NCBI GenBank assembly: GCA_007132865.1
Contig: SLNU01000302.1
Coordinates: forward strand, 1-7,628
Reading direction: 5' to 3'
From: Bacteroidales bacterium
GTDB lineage: Bacteria > Bacteroidota > Bacteroidia > Bacteroidales > UBA7960
Length of the DNA stretch: 7,628 nt
The stretch's first letter is position 1; every line of letters starts with the position of its first letter. This document shows, piece by piece, positions 4,308 through 7,628 of the stretch. Below the pieces are notes generated by a model. That model was not told the origin of the DNA. It was given only the letters and a program-made list of their open reading frames with translations, and searched no databases. The position numbers and the translations under genes are program-made.

Positions 4308-6822
4308 GGAAAAAATAAAACGCCTGCTGTCCCGGTGGGACCCCAAATCCTGGATCCCCTACCCTGTCGCAATCGCATTGTTCGTCATTCTGTCCATCGC
4401 CTATGCCAGTCCCCTTCTCCAGGGCCGGGTGCTGGTGCAGCAGGACATCATCAAGTTCCAGGGCATGGCCAAGGAGATTGCCGACTTCAGGCAGGAAACC
4501 GGGGAGGAGGCCCTGTGGACCAACTCCATGTTCGGCGGCATGCCGGCATTCCAGATCTCGGTGGTCTATGCCAACAACATTGCCAACTACCTGCATGAGA
4601 TCATGACACTCGGGCTGCCCCGGCCAGCCGATATGATATTCCTGTATTTTGCCGGGTTTTTCATCTTCCTGTTGCTGCTCCGGGTGAACCCCTGGATTGC
4701 CCTGGCAGGGGCAGTGGGCTTTGCCTTCTCATCCTACCATTTCATTATCCTGGAGGCCGGACACAACTCAAAGGCTGTGGCCATCGGATACATGGCGCCG
4801 GTACTGGGAGCCATTATCTATACCTTCAGGGGGAACTACCTGTGGGGAGGCATATTGTTTGCCATCTTCATGGGACTGCAACTATGGGCCAACCATTTTC
4901 AGATGACCTATTACCTGGGCATTATCGTACTCATTTATGGCGTGTTTGTCCTGGCTGAACACCTGCGCGAAAAGCAGACGCACAGGATGCTGCGGGCCAT
5001 GGGGGTGCTGGTGGCGGGATTGGTGGTGGCAGTCGGACTGAATACCGGGAATTTCTGGTCTACTTACGCTTACACCTCTGAGACCATGCGCGGGGGCTCT
5101 GAACTGACCCTGGATGACCGGCAGCAAAGCAGTGGACTTTCAAAGGAATACATCACCAGCTGGAGCTACGGCAAGCAGGAAACTTTCAGCCTGGTGATCC
5201 CCAATGTGAAGGGAGGAGCGACCGGAAGGCTGGCAGAGAACCAGCGGGCGATGGACCGGGTCGATCCGGAGCTGCACCAGCTGCTCGGCTCAGAGAACCA
5301 TTACTGGGGCAACCAGCCCTTTACCTCGGGATCCGTCTACGTGGGGGCCATCGTAATCTTTTTCGCCATTCTGGCCCTGTTCCTTGTGAAGGGTCCGATG
5401 AAATGGGTAATGGTGATAGCCACCGTGCTTTCTGTCCTGCTGGCCTGGGGAAAGAACTTCATGCCGCTCACTGAATTTTTCATTGACCACTTTCCGGGCT
5501 ACAACAAGTTCCGGGCTGTGTCCATGACCCTGGTCATCGCGGAACTCTGCATCCCGGCCATGGCTTTCCTGGGCCTGAATGAGCTGTATAAGAACCCGTC
5601 GAAGCTGACGATCAGGAGCCAGGCTCTGTGGGGAAGTGTACTATTCACGGCAGGCATATTATTGATTTTCTACGTTGCCCCGAAAGCCTTTTTTAGTTTT
5701 TTCAGCCAGGAGGAAGCCTTCACTTTCCGTGAGCTGGGCGCCTCCGAACCGATGTTTGCAGCCCAGCTCAATCAGTTTACCGATATACTGGAACAGACCC
5801 GCATCCATATCTTCCGCATGGATGTGCTCAGGAGCCTGCTGTTCAGCCTGGGTGCCGCCTTGCTTGTGATCCTGTTCATCCGGAGGAAATTGACCCGGGT
5901 GGCTTTTATAGTCCTGCTCGTGGCGCTGATCACGGTCGATATGTGGCCAGTGAACAAACGCTACCTGAACGACAGCCACTTCCAGCCAAGGCGGCGGGCC
6001 GAGGTGCCATTTGCCCCGCGTGCGGCCGACCAGTATATTTTGTCAGATCAGACCGGACCATTCAGGGTGCTGGACCTCACTGAGAGCCCGTTTAACAGCT
6101 CCCGGACCTCCTATTACCACCATTCGATCGGAGGCTATCACGGCGCCAAGCTGCAACGCTACCAGGACCTCATCGACTTCCGGATCACCCCGGAGATGAT
6201 CCGGATGGGGACCAAGCTGCAGCTGACCTCGAGCCTGGACTCCGTGGCCGCAATCTTCCCGGAAATTCACACGCTTAATATGCTCAACACCAGGTATTTA
6301 ATAACCAACCCGGAAACCGCTCCACAATACAACCCCCATGCGCTGGGAAATGCATGGTTTGTGTCCAACTACCGCCTGGTCGGCAATGCCGACGAGGAGA
6401 TGCTGGGCCTGGAGGAGATCGACCCGTCGGCCACCGCCTTGGTAGACAGGCGCTTTGCAGGCCACCTGGAGGGGAAGGCTTTCCGTTCAGACCCCAATGC
6501 CTGGATCGAACTCACAGACTATCAGCCCAACCGGCTTATATACCGCTACAGCGCAGGCAGCGAACAACTGGCCGTTTTCTCCGAAGTATATTACCCGGAC
6601 GGATGGAAGGTCTTCATCAACGGGGAGGAGGCCGGTCACTTCCGGGCGAACTATATCCTGCGGGCCATGGTGCTTCCGGCGGGCAGCCATGAAATCGAAT
6701 TCCGCTTCGAGCCACAAACCTATCAAGCCGGGGAGAAAATATCGCTGGCATTCAGCATACTGCTGGTACTGGTGGTGGTGGGGGCAGGTGTTTTGCATTT
6801 TCGTCGGATGGACCAGGCTTAG
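4306..6822 (+). CDS. YfhO-family polytopic membrane protein (GT-C-like)
   Basis: An 838-residue inner-membrane protein of the YfhO family. I count about 14 hydrophobic segments: roughly 17-37, 108-127, 129-147, 155-173, 178-196, 199-218, 228-248, 343-362, 365-381, 404-424, 440-460, 507-525, 529-546 and 811-831. Large extracytoplasmic parts lie at about 250-340 and 548-810. The C-terminal motif YYPDGWKVFINGEEAGHFRANY (762-783), then LPAGSHEIEFRF (790-801), is the characteristic YfhO ending. LVQQDIIKFQG in the first outer loop (Asp47) is where GT-C enzymes keep a catalytic Asp. Characterised Gram-positive YfhO-type proteins are linked to glycosylation of teichoic acids; the Bacteroidota role is not known to me, but envelope sugar transfer is the best inference. 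The ATG at 4306 lies at the end of the repeat array (CCAAAATGG) and gives a basic N-terminus before the first helix. The gene sits between the DUF4834 gene and a GT4 gene, all co-directional. Confidence 0.93.
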   Translation: MEKIKRLLSRWDPKSWIPYPVAIALFVILSIAYASPLLQGRVLVQQDIIKFQGMAKEIADFRQETGEEALWTNSMFGGMPAFQISVVYANNIANYLHEIMTLGLPRPADMIFLYFAGFFIFLLLLRVNPWIALAGAVGFAFSSYHFIILEAGHNSKAVAIGYMAPVLGAIIYTFRGNYLWGGILFAIFMGLQLWANHFQMTYYLGIIVLIYGVFVLAEHLREKQTHRMLRAMGVLVAGLVVAVGLNTGNFWSTYAYTSETMRGGSELTLDDRQQSSGLSKEYITSWSYGKQETFSLVIPNVKGGATGRLAENQRAMDRVDPELHQLLGSENHYWGNQPFTSGSVYVGAIVIFFAILALFLVKGPMKWVMVIATVLSVLLAWGKNFMPLTEFFIDHFPGYNKFRAVSMTLVIAELCIPAMAFLGLNELYKNPSKLTIRSQALWGSVLFTAGILLIFYVAPKAFFSFFSQEEAFTFRELGASEPMFAAQLNQFTDILEQTRIHIFRMDVLRSLLFSLGAALLVILFIRRKLTRVAFIVLLVALITVDMWPVNKRYLNDSHFQPRRRAEVPFAPRAADQYILSDQTGPFRVLDLTESPFNSSRTSYYHHSIGGYHGAKLQRYQDLIDFRITPEMIRMGTKLQLTSSLDSVAAIFPEIHTLNMLNTRYLITNPETAPQYNPHALGNAWFVSNYRLVGNADEEMLGLEEIDPSATALVDRRFAGHLEGKAFRSDPNAWIELTDYQPNRLIYRYSAGSEQLAVFSEVYYPDGWKVFINGEEAGHFRANYILRAMVLPAGSHEIEFRFEPQTYQAGEKISLAFSILLVLVVVGAGVLHFRRMDQA

Positions 6823-6858
6823 GCCAACGACCCGCATCTTAGGCCCACGTACCGCATG
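6819..6858 (+). repeat. Imperfect 20-bp tandem duplication spanning yfhO stop and next start
   Basis: TTAGGCCAACGACCCGCATC (6819-6838) is followed directly by TTAGGCCCACGTACCGCATG (6839-6858), 16 of 20 bases identical. The yfhO stop TAG (6820-6822) is in copy 1. The glycosyltransferase ATG (6856-6858) is the end of copy 2; the same place in copy 1 reads ATC. The 33-base gap between the genes therefore consists entirely of this duplication. Confidence 0.85.
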
Positions 6859-7628
6859 AAAAAGGTATTAATCATCAGCTATTACTGGCCGCCAAGTGCC
6901 GGAGCGGGCGTGCAGCGCTGGCTCAAGTTCAGCAAATACCTCCGGGACTTTGGATGGGAACCCGTGGTCTATACGCCTGAAAACCCGGAATCCCCCCATG
7001 ACGACCATTCCCTTCTGTCAGACATCCCCCAGGGCATGCTGCAGCTGAGGAGGTCGATCAGGGAACCCTACCATCTTTACAAGCTTTTTACAGGCAGAAG
7101 CGGCAAGGAAAAATTCCAAGCGGGATTTTTAAATGAAAGGAAGAAACCAGGCCTGGCAGACCAGGCAGCTACTTGGGTGCGGGGCAACTTTTTCATCCCG
7201 GATGCCAGGAAGTTCTGGATCCGCCCCTCCCTGAATTACCTTTCTGCATGGCTGCGGGACCACCCGGTGGATGCCATGGTATCCACCGGTCCGCCACACA
7301 GCATGCACCTGATTGCGCTGAAGCTGAAACAGCGGCTGGGAATCCCCTGGCTGGCAGACTTCCGTGACCCATGGACCCGGATCGACTTCTACCACAAGCT
7401 ACGCCTTACCAGGTGGGCCGACCGCCGACACCGCTACCTGGAAAACCTGGTCCTTACCACCGCCGACAGGGTGGTGACCGTTAGCCGGCATGGTGCGTCA
7501 GACCTGGAGGAGATTGGTGGCAGAGAGGTGGAGGTGGTCACCAATGGGTTTGACCCCGATGACTTCCGGGACATCCCCCCTTTTGACCACGAAAAATTCT
7601 CCCTGACCCACCTGGGCTCCATGAATGC
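6856..7628 (+). CDS. Glycosyltransferase family 4 (GT-B fold), 3' end missing
   Basis: The frame is open from the ATG at 6856 through the right edge: 257 codons visible, so the gene is cut. The start MKKVLIISYYWPPSAGAGVQRWLKFSKYLRDFGWEPVVYT (first 40 residues) is typical of the N-terminal Rossmann domain of GT4 enzymes: a beta strand, then a Gly-rich acceptor-side loop (PPSAGAG). Later come VDAMVSTGPPHSMHLIA, GIPWLADFRDPWTRIDFY, DRVVTVSRHGASDL and VEVVTNGFDPDDF, the last being the usual linker motif just before the C-terminal nucleotide-sugar-binding domain, whose beginning (FSLTHLGSMN) is at the edge. The Glu-rich EX7E donor site would be beyond the window. The enzyme is cytosolic or membrane-peripheral and should move a sugar from a nucleotide or lipid-linked donor onto a glycan or lipid acceptor. 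Its start is inside a 20-bp tandem duplication 33 bases after yfhO, so translation is probably coupled or co-transcribed. Donor and acceptor cannot be told. Confidence 0.92.
   Translation, partial: MKKVLIISYYWPPSAGAGVQRWLKFSKYLRDFGWEPVVYTPENPESPHDDHSLLSDIPQGMLQLRRSIREPYHLYKLFTGRSGKEKFQAGFLNERKKPGLADQAATWVRGNFFIPDARKFWIRPSLNYLSAWLRDHPVDAMVSTGPPHSMHLIALKLKQRLGIPWLADFRDPWTRIDFYHKLRLTRWADRRHRYLENLVLTTADRVVTVSRHGASDLEEIGGREVEVVTNGFDPDDFRDIPPFDHEKFSLTHLGSMN

Noticed and set aside
4085..4596. Overlapping minus-strand ORFs rich in a repeated LLAVGCW pattern across the array
   Set aside because: The reverse complements of the heptamers (CTGTTGG, CTATTGG and similar) contain no stop in any frame, so long ORFs arise automatically in all three frames. 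They overlap real plus-strand genes and have no family resemblance of their own.

Overview
The window looks like a chromosomal stretch from a member of the Bacteroidota. Three things point there. The first is a rpmH promoter with the Bacteroidota -33/-7 pattern (TTTG, 19 bases, TAACTTTG). The second is a general lack of strong Shine-Dalgarno sequences before the starts. The third is the gene set, in particular a DUF4834-type small protein followed by a YfhO-family membrane protein and a family 4 glycosyltransferase. The coding DNA is moderately GC-rich by eye, so this is not a low-GC flavobacterium; I cannot place it more finely. All genes are on the plus strand. I see no transposase, integrase, phage, CRISPR or tRNA signal.

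Layout. 2-1330: the 3' part of pepD, an aminoacyl-histidine dipeptidase, running off the left edge. 1331-1503: a 173-base AT-rich spacer with an 11-bp repeat present twice. 1504-2418: a membrane-anchored coiled-coil protein of unknown function. 2455-2746: a compact monocistronic rpmH unit (ribosomal protein L34) with a textbook promoter and a strong intrinsic terminator; the gene is only 51 codons. 2809-3924: a lipoprotein with a class I glutamine-amidotransferase-like (peptidase C26) domain. 3972-7628: a probable operon of a DUF4834-like small membrane protein, a YfhO-type polytopic protein, and a GT4 glycosyltransferase that runs off the right edge.

The last three genes probably act together in envelope glycan or glycolipid assembly: YfhO proteins have a GT-C-like architecture, and the next gene is a cytosolic GT-B type sugar transferase. 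The substrate cannot be read from the sequence. The first four genes do not form an obvious pathway.

The most unusual structure is a tandem array of eighteen 7-bp units (4182-4307) in perfect 7-base register. It encodes the last six residues and the stop of the DUF4834 protein, fills the whole intergenic gap, and ends on the first two bases of the yfhO start codon. The other yfhO junction (6819-6858) is an imperfect 20-bp tandem duplication that holds the yfhO stop in copy 1 and the glycosyltransferase start in copy 2. So both borders of yfhO are built from tandem repeats. Whether this is regulatory or a by-product of slippage is open.
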